64,000 bases of DNA from VRUE01 sp963702705 (lineage in GTDB: Bacteria; Actinomycetota; Thermoleophilia; Solirubrobacterales; 70-9), in NCBI GenBank assembly GCA_963702705.1, contig CAVPDR010000002.1:1054001-1118000 (forward strand), given 5' to 3'. Of the stretch, positions 42,697 through 51,062 are shown piece after piece (the stretch's first letter is position 1; every line of letters starts with the position of its first letter). A program made the translations under genes and the position numbers. The notes below the pieces were generated by a model. It had not been told where the DNA came from. It was given only the letters and a program-made list of their open reading frames with translations, and searched no databases.

Positions 42697-44192
42697 TGGA
42701 CACCAGGGCGCGCGAAGAGGCGGCAAGCGGGATCGCGACTCCGGCGGCGCCGAAGACGGTGCCCCGGGAGCCGACCGAGATTGCGAGTCGGCTGGGCCTC
42801 ACCGGACCAAGCGGTGCCCGCCGGCGCGGCGCGATGCTGCGGCGCCTGCTCGTCGCCGGCGATTGGGCGGCGATCTTCGCCGCGCTCTGCGTCGCCACCG
42901 CGCTCACCTCCACCACTGACGTCGCCAAGCTCTTCTGGGCCGTGCTCTTCACACCGGCCTGGCTGCTGGTGCTGAAGCTGCACGGCCTCTACGACAACGA
43001 CCACCGCCGCATCCGCCACAGCACGCTCGACGAGCTGCCCTCGCTGATCTCCGCCAGCGCCCTCGGCACGATCGTCCTCGACGGCCTGCTCTGGCTCAGT
43101 CCGCCGGGGCCGCTCTCGGCCAAGAGCGCAATCATCGTCGGCATCGGCGCCGTGCTCGCCTGCTTCGCTGCCCGCGCGGTGCTGCGTCTGGTCTGGCAGC
43201 GGCTGACCGGGGTCGCGATCGGCATCGTAATCGGCCCGGCGACCCTGGCCGATGCGGTGGCGCGGCGGATCGCCACCCACCCCGAGGCACGCCTGCGCCT
43301 GATCGGCTACCTCTCTGAGCCTCGCGACAAGGACCGCCGCGCTTCCCTGCCGCGACTGGGCTCGATCGAAGAGATCTCCCGGGTAGCTGGCGAACACAAC
43401 GTCGAGCGGGTCGTCGTCGCCGAGCAGGAGATGGGCCAGCGCGATGCCGAGCACCTGATCGAAGAGTGCAAGGGGGCCGGTCTCGGCCTCACCTTCCTGC
43501 CCAAGCACTACGGGTTGCTGGGGCCAGGCATCGAGCTCAACCGGCTGGCCGAGCTGCCGGTGCTCGACTTCCGCTTCTCCGATCCGCCGCGCTCCACGCT
43601 GGCGCTGAAGCGCGGGCTGGACATCCTCGTCTCCGGACTGATGCTGACGCTCCTCTCGCCGCTGCTGGCGGCGATCGGCCTCCTCATCGTGGTCGACTCG
43701 GGCAAGCCGGTCTTCTTCCGCCAGAAGCGTGCCGGCAAAGACGGGGTGCCGTTCACGATGCTGAAGTTCCGGACGATGGTCGCCGACGCCGAGGATCGGC
43801 TTGCCGAACTCGTCGACCTCGAGAACCTCGACGAGCCCGCCTTCAAGATCGTCGACGACCCGCGGATCACCGGGACCGGAAGGTTCCTGCGGCGGACCAG
43901 CCTCGACGAGCTGCCGCAGCTGATCAACGTGCTCAGGGGGGACATGTCGCTGGTCGGCCCGCGCCCCGAGGAGGAGGCCGTGGTGGCGCTCTACGACGAG
44001 CGCCAGCGCGCCCGGCTCGCGATCAAGCCCGGCCTGACCGGGCCGATGCAGGTCTACGGTCGTGGCGACCTCACCTTCGAGGAGCGGCTGGCGATGGAGC
44101 GCGACTACCTCGACAACCTCTCCGTCGCCGGCGATCTGGCGATCCTCTTGCGAACGCCGCGGGCGATAGTCCGCGGCGACGGCGCCTACTAG
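42669..44192 (+). CDS. Polyprenyl-phosphate sugar-1-phosphate transferase (exopolysaccharide priming enzyme)
   Basis: The 507-residue protein starts polysaccharide synthesis by moving a sugar-1-phosphate from a nucleotide sugar onto undecaprenyl phosphate in the membrane. It has four N-terminal membrane helices, a central CoA-binding-like Rossmann region (GIVIGPATLADAVARRIATH) and the catalytic C-terminal bacterial sugar transferase domain. That domain contains LKRGLDILVSGLMLTLLSPL, FFRQKRAGKDGVPFTMLKFR, DDPRITGTGRFLRRTSLDEL and NVLRGDMSLVGPRPEE, which hold the Arg and Asp-Glu residues of the WbaP/WcaJ family. The overlap with the previous gene suggests translational coupling. ATG at 42684 or 42693 could also be used. 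Confidence 0.93.
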   Translation: MPDGGMDLLMDTRAREEAASGIATPAAPKTVPREPTEIASRLGLTGPSGARRRGAMLRRLLVAGDWAAIFAALCVATALTSTTDVAKLFWAVLFTPAWLLVLKLHGLYDNDHRRIRHSTLDELPSLISASALGTIVLDGLLWLSPPGPLSAKSAIIVGIGAVLACFAARAVLRLVWQRLTGVAIGIVIGPATLADAVARRIATHPEARLRLIGYLSEPRDKDRRASLPRLGSIEEISRVAGEHNVERVVVAEQEMGQRDAEHLIEECKGAGLGLTFLPKHYGLLGPGIELNRLAELPVLDFRFSDPPRSTLALKRGLDILVSGLMLTLLSPLLAAIGLLIVVDSGKPVFFRQKRAGKDGVPFTMLKFRTMVADAEDRLAELVDLENLDEPAFKIVDDPRITGTGRFLRRTSLDELPQLINVLRGDMSLVGPRPEEEAVVALYDERQRARLAIKPGLTGPMQVYGRGDLTFEERLAMERDYLDNLSVAGDLAILLRTPRAIVRGDGAY

Positions 44193-44204
44193 AGAATCTC
44201 GGCC

Positions 44205-45080
44205 ATGCCCGCCCTGCTCGACCTCGAGGTCGTCATCGTCAGCCACGGCGCCGAAGCGCTGCTGCGCCGCTGCCTGCACTCGCTCGCCGAGCACCCGGCG
44301 AGCGGCACCATGCGGGTGACCGTGGTCGACAGCGGCAGCACCGACTCGACCCCGGACATGGTCGAGCGCGAGTTCCCGGCGGTGCGGCTGATCCGCCGCG
44401 AGAACATCGGCTTCTCCGCCGCCAACAACGTCGTCCTGCGCGAGGACGAGGCGACCGCCGTACTGCTGCTCAACCCCGACACCGAGGTCTACGCGGGCAC
44501 GCTCGACGCGGCTCTGACGCGGCTGCGCTCCGACGAGCGAATCGGCATGATCGGCTGCAAGCTGGTGACCGAGTCGGGCGACCTGGACCACGCCTGCAAG
44601 CGCTCCTTTCCGACCCCGCTAAGCGCCCTCGCCCACTTCACCGGGATCGGCCGTGGCGACGAGGCCGCGGGCACGCTCAGCCAGTACCGGGCGACGCACC
44701 TCGGCGAGGATGAAGCCGGCGAGGTCGATGCCGTCAACGGCGCCTTCATGCTCTGTCGGGCCGAGGCGGTTCGCCAGGTCGGCCTGCTCGACGAGGGCTA
44801 CTGGCTCTACATGGAGGACCTCGACTGGTGCCGCCGCTTCTGGCGGGCGGGCTGGAAGGTCTTCTACGAGCCGGCGGGAGTGGCCCTGCACGTCAAGGGC
44901 GGCTCCAGCGGCCGACGCCGGGCTCCCAAACAGGAGATTGCCTTCCATCGCGGCATGGGTCGTTTCTACCGCCGCTTCGATGCTGCCGAGCACAACCCAC
45001 TCGTCAACGCGGCCGTCTATGCCGGGATCGGGGCGAAGCTGGCGACCAGCCTCGCGATCACCGCGGTGCGCGGCCGCTAG
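44205..45080 (+). CDS. Family-2 glycosyltransferase, rhamnosyltransferase-like
   Basis: The 291-residue cytoplasmic GT-A enzyme opens LDLEVVIVSHGAEALLRRCL, followed by TVVDSGSTDSTPDMV. RRENIGFSAANNVVLREDEA and LLLNPDTEVYAG carry the nucleotide-binding aspartate in the NPDTE position of the DxD motif. VDAVNGAFMLCRAEAVRQVG and GYWLYMEDLDWCRRFWRAGW (acceptor ED motif) follow. This pattern is typical of WbbL/rhamnosyl transferases that use dTDP-rhamnose, which fits the rml operon downstream. Starts 12 bases after the priming transferase. The stop overlaps the convergent VapC stop by four bases. Confidence 0.9.
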   Translation: MPALLDLEVVIVSHGAEALLRRCLHSLAEHPASGTMRVTVVDSGSTDSTPDMVEREFPAVRLIRRENIGFSAANNVVLREDEATAVLLLNPDTEVYAGTLDAALTRLRSDERIGMIGCKLVTESGDLDHACKRSFPTPLSALAHFTGIGRGDEAAGTLSQYRATHLGEDEAGEVDAVNGAFMLCRAEAVRQVGLLDEGYWLYMEDLDWCRRFWRAGWKVFYEPAGVALHVKGGSSGRRRAPKQEIAFHRGMGRFYRRFDAAEHNPLVNAAVYAGIGAKLATSLAITAVRGR

Positions 45081-45484
45081 GCCGCGGTAAGCACAGTCAC
45101 TTCCGTGGCGTCGCCGACGGCCCTGGCGAGGCGGTGGTCGAGCGTGAGCAGGGGCACATCCAGGACCTCGGCGAGGGCAACGTAGAGGCCGTCGTAGAAG
45201 CTGAGGTTGTGGCGCAATTGCCAGGCACGGTCAAGCAAACCCGTGTGGACGATGCGCCGCAGGGGCAGCCCGGCAAACCTGGTCAGCGCTTTCAGGGCAT
45301 GGTCGTCGCGCAGCTTTCGCGCCGCAACCCGACGACGCAGAGAGTGCCCCACCTCGGCATCGATCAGGTGTGGCGCCCAAAGCGAGTGGTCGTCAACGGT
45401 CGCTGAAAGCTGCTCCTCCGCCCAATCGGCGTACTGGCCGCAGATGAGAACGGTGACTACAACCGATGCGTCGACAACGGGCAT
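45077..45484 (-). CDS. vapC: PIN-domain toxin (VapC family)
   Basis: The 135-residue PIN ribonuclease begins MPVVDASVVVTVLIC with the first metal-binding Asp. Glu is in LWAPHLIDAEVGHSLRRRVA, Asp in LSFYDGLYVALAEVL and the last site in PLLTLDHRLARAVG. It differs from the vapC at 20890 and belongs to the VapC subgroup with a SxYDxxYVALAE helix. Its antitoxin gene lies 7 bases upstream on the same strand. The 3' end overlaps the convergent glycosyltransferase gene by four bases, so deletion of the toxin gene would affect the polysaccharide gene. Confidence 0.92.
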   Translation of the reverse strand: MPVVDASVVVTVLICGQYADWAEEQLSATVDDHSLWAPHLIDAEVGHSLRRRVAARKLRDDHALKALTRFAGLPLRRIVHTGLLDRAWQLRHNLSFYDGLYVALAEVLDVPLLTLDHRLARAVGDATEVTVLTAA

Positions 45485-45491
45485 GGGTTGG

Positions 45492-45722
45492 CTACTCGCC
45501 GCGGGATGCTCGGATGTCGCCGACGATTTCCTCGGCGGTAATACCGGAGCTGCCGCGGGCCTGAGCGCTGGCGAAGACGTCCTCGATCGTGGCCTGCTTG
45601 GCGAGCTCTTCGAGGTCGCGCTTGATGTAGTCGGAGAGGGAGAGGCCCTCCGCGGCGGCGCGGACCTTGAGCGTTCGGTGGACCGCGTCGGGGACGTCGC
45701 GGATCTGGATCATCTTGGACAT
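45492..45722 (-). CDS. vapB: VapB/FitA-type antitoxin
   Basis: The 76-residue protein opens MIQIRDVPDAVHRTLKVRAA and AEGLSLSDYIKRDLEELAKQ. This is the ribbon-helix-helix domain of FitA/Phd-like antitoxins, with DVP and the helix-turn LSLSDYI. The C-terminus (SSGITAEEIVGDIRASRGE) is the toxin-binding tail. ATG at 45722 is chosen because it starts the RHH strand directly; the open frame upstream is unrelated. Lies 143 bases downstream of rmlC on the same strand. Confidence 0.9.
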   Translation of the reverse strand: MSKMIQIRDVPDAVHRTLKVRAAAEGLSLSDYIKRDLEELAKQATIEDVFASAQARGSSGITAEEIVGDIRASRGE

Positions 45723-45840
45723 GTGCTTCACACTAGGCCATGTGGCGGACATGTCGATGGCGGTGGCTGGATTCATGCAGGGATCGTCGCCGAGACAAGC
45801 ACGCGCGTGGTGCGCAGGGGCGCGTAGTTGCGGCAAGTAA

Positions 45841-45862
45841 GGCGCGCGGAATGCGCGCGCGG
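45841..45862. terminator. GC hairpin after the dTDP-rhamnose operon
   Basis: GCGCGC-GGAAT-GCGCGC lies immediately after the rmlC stop and could end the rml transcript. It separates the operon from the VapBC pair. No U-tract; moderate support only. Confidence 0.4.
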
Positions 45863-45864
45863 CC

Positions 45865-46413
45865 TCAGAACGGCAGGGTCTCGCCGACTTCGGCGAGGGT
45901 GGGCGCGGCCTTGTCGCGCTCGGAGAGCAGCGGCGCCGCGACCGGCCAGGCGATGCCGACGCCAGGGTCATCCCAGGCGACGCCGGACTCGGTGGCTGGG
46001 TCGTAGGTGCTCGAGCAGAGGTAGGTGACGTCGGCGACCTCGCTGAGCACGGCGAAGCCATGGCCGAAGCCGACCGGGATAAAGAGCTGGCGGTGCGCCT
46101 CGTCGTCGAGCTCGTAGCCCTCCCACTGGCCGTAGGTGGGAGAGTCGCGGCGCAGATCGACTGCCACGTCGAAGATCCTGCCACGCGGGCAGCGGACCAG
46201 CTTCGCCTGACCGGGCTCGGTCTGGAAGTGCAGCCCGCGCAGGGTGCCCTTGGAGGAGCGCGAGTGGTTGTGCTGGACGAACTCGACCTCGACCCCGTGC
46301 TCGGCCCAGAGGTCGCGGCGGTAGGTCTCGACCATGAAGCCACGCTCGTCGCCGTGGACTGTCGGCTCGAGCAGGACGACGCCGTCGAGCTTGGTGGGCA
46401 GTCGCTGCAGCAC
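45865..46413 (-). CDS. rfbC: dTDP-4-dehydrorhamnose 3,5-epimerase
   Basis: The 182-residue RmlC cupin catalyses the double epimerisation in dTDP-L-rhamnose synthesis. The signature is FVQHNHSRSSKGTLRGLHFQ followed by KLVRCPRGRIFDVAVDLRRD. QLFIPVGFGHGFAVLSEVAD and TYLCSSTYDPATESGVAWDD carry the active-site His/Asp and Tyr contacts. The GTG start at 46413 overlaps the last base of the rmlB stop (TAGTG); longer upstream frames are shadows of rmlB. The C-terminal LSERDKAAPTLAEVGETLPF is typical. Fourth gene of the operon. Confidence 0.95.
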   Translation of the reverse strand: MLQRLPTKLDGVVLLEPTVHGDERGFMVETYRRDLWAEHGVEVEFVQHNHSRSSKGTLRGLHFQTEPGQAKLVRCPRGRIFDVAVDLRRDSPTYGQWEGYELDDEAHRQLFIPVGFGHGFAVLSEVADVTYLCSSTYDPATESGVAWDDPGVGIAWPVAAPLLSERDKAAPTLAEVGETLPF

Positions 46414-47397
46414 TATCCCAGCGCCCTGCCGTACTGCTTTTCGTAGTACTCGCGGTACTCGCCGGAGCGGATCGGCCCCCACCAGTCCTCGTTCTCGCGG
46501 TACCAGGCGACGGTCTTCTCCAGACCCTCGACGAAGTGGACCTGAGCCTCCCAACCCAACTGCTCCTTCAGCTTTGCCGAGGAGAGCGAGTAGCGGCGGT
46601 CGTGACCGGGACGATCGGGGACGTAATCGATCAGCGACTCGTCTTTGCCGGTCAGCTCGATCACCCGCTTGATCACCTCGATGTTCTCGCACTCGTCGGG
46701 GCCGCCGACGTTGTAGGCCTCGCCGGCCTTGCCCTTCTCCAGCACCGTGTGGATGCCGCGGCAGAAGTCCTCGACGTAGAGCCAGTTGCGGACCTGCTTG
46801 CCGTCTCCGTAGACCGGCAGCGAGTCGCCGTGCAGGGCGTTGAGCGTGATCAGCGGGATCAGCTTCTCGGGGTACTGGCGGGGGCCGTAGTTGTTGGAGC
46901 CGCGCACGATCGAGGCGTCGATGCCATAGGTATGGACGTGGGCGGTGACGAGCAGGTCGCCGGCGGTCTTGGTCGCCGAGTAGGGCGAAGAGGGATCGAG
47001 CGGCGAGGTCTCGGTGAAGGAGCCCTCCTCGATCGAGCCGTAGACCTCGTCGGTGGAAACCTGCAGGTAGCGGCCAATGCCGAGCTCACGGGCTGCGTCG
47101 AGCAGGGTGCCGGTGCCGATCACGTGGGTGCGGGCGAACGCGTCCTGGTCGTCAATCGAGCGGTCGACGTGGGACTCGGCGGCGAAGTTGACGACCGCGT
47201 CGCAGCCCTCCATCGCCTCGCGCACGACCTCGGGATCCTCGATCGCGCCGACGACGAGATCCGTCCCCTCGGGCAGGTTCTCGCGGCGGCCGGCGTAGGT
47301 GAGCTTGTCGAGCACCCGGACCTCGTGCTCGCCGCCGACAAGGTGGACGTAGGTGGAGCCGATGAAACCGGCGGCGCCGGTGACGAGCAACTTCATG
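46413..47397 (-). CDS. rfbB: dTDP-glucose 4,6-dehydratase
   Basis: The 327-residue extended SDR is RmlB. The NAD-binding motif is LLVTGAAGFIGSTYVHLVGG, then VNFAAESHVDRSIDDQDAF. LQVSTDEVYGSIEEGSFTET supplies the catalytic Asp-Glu, and PYSATKTAGDLLV the YxxxK pair. VRGSNNYGPRQYPEKLIPL and YGDGKQVRNWLYVEDFCRGI complete the dehydratase pattern. It removes water from dTDP-glucose to give the 4-keto-6-deoxy sugar. ATG at 47397 overlaps the rmlD stop by three bases (ATGA). Confidence 0.96.
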
Positions 47398-48247
47398 CGA
47401 TGGCCTCCTGTTCGGCGGAGCGTTGGGATAGGTAGGCGCGCAGGCCGTCCTGCCACGGCGGCAGCTCAATCGCGTGCTTGCGCTGGCTGACCAGGGCCGA
47501 GTAGGCGGGCCGCGGGGCGGGGCGGCCGAGCATGTCGGTCGTCGCCGAGAGCACCCGGCACTCGACCTGGGCCTGCTCGAAGATTTCCCGGGCGAAGTCG
47601 TACCAGGAGCAGGTGCCGGCGGCGGCCATGTGGTGAATGCCGAACTCGATCCCCTCGATCAGGCGGACGATGCCGTAGGCGAGGTGCCAGGTGTAGGTCG
47701 GCGAGCCGACCTGGTCGCGCACCACCAGCACCTCGTTCTGGGTCGCGGCGAGGCGCAGCATCGTCTCGACGAAGTTGGAGCCACCGATCCCGAAGAGCCA
47801 CGACGAACGGACGACGAAGTGGCGCTTGTTGGCGGCTGCGGTCGCCTCCTCGCCGGCGAGCTTGGTGCGACCGTAGGCCGAGAGCGGCGCGGTCTGGTCG
47901 GTTTCGACGTACGGGGCGCCCTTGGCGCCGTCGAAGACGTAGTCGCTGGAGACGTAGACGACGGAAGCGCCGACCTTCGCCGCAGCGGCGGAGACGTAAC
48001 CGGCGGCGGTGCCGTTTACGGCCAGCGCCGCCTCCTCGGACTCCTCGGCCCCATCGACGTCGGTCCAGGCGGCGCAGTTGATCACCACGTCAGCCCGCTC
48101 AAGTTCGAACTTAGCGGCGACGATCGCCTCATCGGAGATGTCGAGCTCGGTGTGACCGAAGCCGACCACGTCATGGCCGGCGTTGCCGGCGGCGAGCACG
48201 ACGTCGCGGCCGAGCATGCCGCCGGCACCTGTGACGAGGACCTTCAC
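47393..48247 (-). CDS. rfbD: dTDP-4-dehydrorhamnose reductase
   Basis: The 284-residue RmlD reduces the 4-keto sugar to dTDP-L-rhamnose with NADPH. Motifs are VLVTGAGGMLGRDVVLAAGN, then INCAAWTDVDGAEESEEAAL, VYVSSDYVFDGAKGAPYVET and APLSAYGRTKLAGEEAT (YxxxK). VRSSWLFGIGGSNFVETMLR and VRDQVGSPTYTWHLAYGIVR follow. The start is GTG at 48247. The ribosome site overlaps a 15-mer that is also found at 11521. Second gene of the rml operon. Confidence 0.95.
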   Translation of the reverse strand: MKVLVTGAGGMLGRDVVLAAGNAGHDVVGFGHTELDISDEAIVAAKFELERADVVINCAAWTDVDGAEESEEAALAVNGTAAGYVSAAAAKVGASVVYVSSDYVFDGAKGAPYVETDQTAPLSAYGRTKLAGEEATAAANKRHFVVRSSWLFGIGGSNFVETMLRLAATQNEVLVVRDQVGSPTYTWHLAYGIVRLIEGIEFGIHHMAAAGTCSWYDFAREIFEQAQVECRVLSATTDMLGRPAPRPAYSALVSQRKHAIELPPWQDGLRAYLSQRSAEQEAIA

Positions 48248-48290
48248 CTAGTTCCTAACAACGATCGTCGCTTCGAGGCCTTGCACCGGA

Positions 48291-49367
48291 TCAGATGATC
48301 TTGATCTCGGACTTGTCGCCGACCAGCATCCGCAGGGTCTTCGGCATACCGTCGCTGCGGGTCAGCTTGACTTCGCGGCCAAGCAGGCTCGCCTCCATTC
48401 GGGTACCGAGGTCCTCGACGACTGAGCCGGTGAGGATGATCGAGTGCTCGACTTCGGAGCGGCGGATGCATACCTCGTCGCCGATCGAGGTGTAGGGCCC
48501 GACGTAGGCGTCCTCGATCCGGGCCCCGGCGCCGATCACTGCCGGGCCGCGCACGACCGAGCCCTGTACGACCGCGCCCGACTCGACCACGACGCGGCCC
48601 TCGATTTTCGAGGCCTCGTCGACCTCGCCATCGATCCGGGTCTCGATCTCCTCCAGAACGAGCCGGTTCGCCTCGAGCATGTCAGCGAGTTGACCGGTGT
48701 CCTTCCACCAGCCGCTGACCACCTCGGAGCGCACCGTCTTGCCCTCTTCGATCAGGCTCTGGATTGCCTCGGTGATCTCCAGCTCGCCACGCCAGGAAGG
48801 CTCGAGCGCACGGGCGGCGTCGAAGATAGGTGGGGCGAAGAGGTAGACGCCAACCAGGGCGAGGTCCGATGGCGGGTCTTTGGGCTTCTCCACCAGGCGC
48901 ACTATCCGCTCACCGTCGAGCTCGGCGACACCGTAGGACTGCGGGTCATCGACCCGTGTGAGCAGGATCAGCGCATCCGGTTCCTCGGCGCGGAAGGTCG
49001 AGACGAGGCCACGCAGACCGTCGGCGAGGAGGTTGTCGCCGAGGTACATGACGAAAGGCGAGCCGCCGATGAACTCCTCCGCGGTGAGCACCGCGTGGGC
49101 GAGGCCGGCGGGCTTGTCCTGGACGATGTAGGTGATCTGGGCACCGAAGGCGGAGCCGTCGCCGACGGCCTCGCGGATCTCATCGCCCGTCTCCGGCGCG
49201 ATGATGATGCCGATCTCGGTGATGCCGGCATCGACCAGCGCCTCGATCCCGTAGAAGAGCACGGGCTTGTTGGCAACCGGCACTAGCTGCTTGGCCGATG
49301 TGTGGGTGATCGGGCGCAGTCGCGTCCCGGCCCCGCCGGAGAGGATCAGGCCTTTGAGGTCTTGCAC
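48291..49367 (-). CDS. rfbA: Glucose-1-phosphate thymidylyltransferase, long form
   Basis: The ~358-residue enzyme makes dTDP-glucose from glucose-1-phosphate and dTTP. The nucleotidyltransferase domain opens LKGLILSGGAGTRLRPITHT, then SAKQLVPVANKPVLFYGIEA and MYLGDNLLADGLRGLV with the metal-binding Asp. After residue ~245 comes a left-handed beta-helix of hexapeptide repeats (GRVVVESGAVVQGSVVRGPA, VIGAGARIEDAYVGPYTSIG). This is the long RmlA/StrD form, not the ~290-residue form of enteric bacteria. GTG at 49367 is the start nearest the conserved strand. First of four rml genes, 19 bases after the glycosyltransferase stop. Confidence 0.94.
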   Translation of the reverse strand: MQDLKGLILSGGAGTRLRPITHTSAKQLVPVANKPVLFYGIEALVDAGITEIGIIIAPETGDEIREAVGDGSAFGAQITYIVQDKPAGLAHAVLTAEEFIGGSPFVMYLGDNLLADGLRGLVSTFRAEEPDALILLTRVDDPQSYGVAELDGERIVRLVEKPKDPPSDLALVGVYLFAPPIFDAARALEPSWRGELEITEAIQSLIEEGKTVRSEVVSGWWKDTGQLADMLEANRLVLEEIETRIDGEVDEASKIEGRVVVESGAVVQGSVVRGPAVIGAGARIEDAYVGPYTSIGDEVCIRRSEVEHSIILTGSVVEDLGTRMEASLLGREVKLTRSDGMPKTLRMLVGDKSEIKII

Positions 49368-49386
49368 CGGGCCGAAGGCTATCTGT

Positions 49387-51003
49387 CTAGCGAGAGAGGC
49401 GGGCTCGGGCCACGCGCGCGCCCCGACGCAGCAACCCTCCCCTCGGCTCGCCATAGCGAAGGTTGGGATTGGAATACGGATCCTGGCCGATCGCGGACCC
49501 CCAACGTTCCAGCAACATCGACTTCTCCCAGTCGTTGACCTTGGTGTCCCGACTCGAGGACTCGAAGTGGTAGAGAACTGTGTCGGCGTCGTAAACGACC
49601 CGCAGGCCGTGATCTCTCAGCGCCAAGCAGTAGTAGATGTCGTTGTAGTTGACCGGTAGCTCGACCGGGAAACCCCCGACCCGCTCAAAAGCGTCGCGAG
49701 ACGTCATCAGGCAGGCGCCCGTTACCGCGAGGTAGTTCTGCGTCACCAGGACGTTCCGCAGGTAGCCGCTCAGCTCCCCGCCGGCCCCCCGGTAGACGTG
49801 CCCGGGCAGGCCGCCCTCCAAGACGACGCCGGCGTGCTGGACTCGCTCGTCCTCCCAGCGAAGCTGCGCGCCGACCGCCCCGATCCCCGCTTGAGTCGAG
49901 TACATGACCAGACGCTCGATCCAGTCGGGTGTGAGCACCTCCATGTCGTCATTGAGGAAGAGGAGATGCTCGCCGTCGCTGTGCGCCGCGCCGAGGTTGA
50001 CCTTGGCGGAGAAGTTGAAGGGCTGGTCGTAGGAGACGATGCGCAACCGCTCGCCGCCGAGCGCCCGCAGCTCCTCCAGCACCACGGGGTCGGTCGAGTC
50101 GTCGGCGACGCAGACGATGTCGTAGTGACTGTAGGTCGACTTCGCCAGGATGCTTCGCAGGCAGTGGACGGCGAGAACGGTGTCCTCGCCGCGAATCGCG
50201 CGGCTCTGGCCGCAGGTTGGGATGACGATGCTCACCTTCGGCTCCTCGCTCAGCGCCGGGAGCAATCGGCATCCACCGGGGCGCCGGTGGTCGGCCTCGA
50301 CGCGGGCCGGCAGGCCGATGCGATCGCAGTGGGCCTGTACCGCTTGCGCGTTCCCATGGCCCACCACCCGATCGACGTCCACCCCACCCGCCTCACTCGC
50401 ACGCCGGTGGTAGAGAAGCTCTGGAACATGAAGGATGACGCGCGCCCGCTCGGTGGCTCTGAGCGCGATGTCCCACTCGGCCGCGTCGCCGAGCTCGGCG
50501 GAGAAGCCGCCCACATCCTTGAGCAGAGATTTGCGCAGGAAGGCGAGCCGCCCGGTGTACATCTCGACCCGAATCCGCTCCGGTGACCAGTCGGGCTTGA
50601 AGAAGGCAGCCGAGTGGTGTCCGGCGGCGTCGATCTCGTCCTCGTCGGCGTAGACGAAATCGGCCTCCGGGATCATCCGAAGTGCGCCGTCGACAGACGC
50701 CAGCGCTTTCCGATGAAGTCGATCGCGGTCGCCGAGCAAGGCGACGAAGCCGCCCCGCGCCAGCGCCAGCGCTTCCCCCACCGCTGCCTCACCCTCGTCG
50801 CAGTCGCGAATCCGGATGCGCGAATCCTGTTGCGACGCTTCATCCAGCGCCTCGCGAACCCGCTGGCGAGCTCCGGCGCCAGCGCAGAGGCAAAGCTCCC
50901 AGTCCTCGAAGGACTGACCCCGCACCGAGGCGAGCATTTCTTCGAGCATTGACGGCGCCGGATCGGAGACGGGCGCGACGATCGAGAACCTTGGCTCGGG
51001 CAC
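49387..51003 (-). CDS. Two-part family-2 glycosyltransferase, O-antigen type
   Basis: The 538-residue protein contains two GT-A-like halves. The first (FSIVAPVSDPAPSMLEEMLA to EADFVYADEDEIDAAGHHSA) has YADEDE as its DxD site and a region HSAAFFKPDWSPE common in O-antigen transferases. The second (VSIVIPTCGQSRAIRGEDTV to HLLFLNDDMEVLTPDWIERL) has the canonical NDDME metal motif. QNYLAVTGACLMTSRDAFER and VNYNDIYYCLALRDHGL form the acceptor part. Cytoplasmic, membrane-associated; it adds one or two sugars to the lipid-linked unit. Probably transcribed together with rmlADBC, and divergent from the glycosyltransferase at 51063. Confidence 0.9.
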   Translation of the reverse strand: MPEPRFSIVAPVSDPAPSMLEEMLASVRGQSFEDWELCLCAGAGARQRVREALDEASQQDSRIRIRDCDEGEAAVGEALALARGGFVALLGDRDRLHRKALASVDGALRMIPEADFVYADEDEIDAAGHHSAAFFKPDWSPERIRVEMYTGRLAFLRKSLLKDVGGFSAELGDAAEWDIALRATERARVILHVPELLYHRRASEAGGVDVDRVVGHGNAQAVQAHCDRIGLPARVEADHRRPGGCRLLPALSEEPKVSIVIPTCGQSRAIRGEDTVLAVHCLRSILAKSTYSHYDIVCVADDSTDPVVLEELRALGGERLRIVSYDQPFNFSAKVNLGAAHSDGEHLLFLNDDMEVLTPDWIERLVMYSTQAGIGAVGAQLRWEDERVQHAGVVLEGGLPGHVYRGAGGELSGYLRNVLVTQNYLAVTGACLMTSRDAFERVGGFPVELPVNYNDIYYCLALRDHGLRVVYDADTVLYHFESSSRDTKVNDWEKSMLLERWGSAIGQDPYSNPNLRYGEPRGGLLRRGARVARARLSR

Positions 51004-51062
51004 GCGCTACCGGACGGTCGAGGAAGCCTGCACGGGACGGGGAAGGCTATCGTCGCGGTCGC

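Noticed and set aside
42576..44591. A 671-codon minus-strand open frame
   Set aside because: Antisense shadow of the sugar transferase and glycosyltransferase genes.
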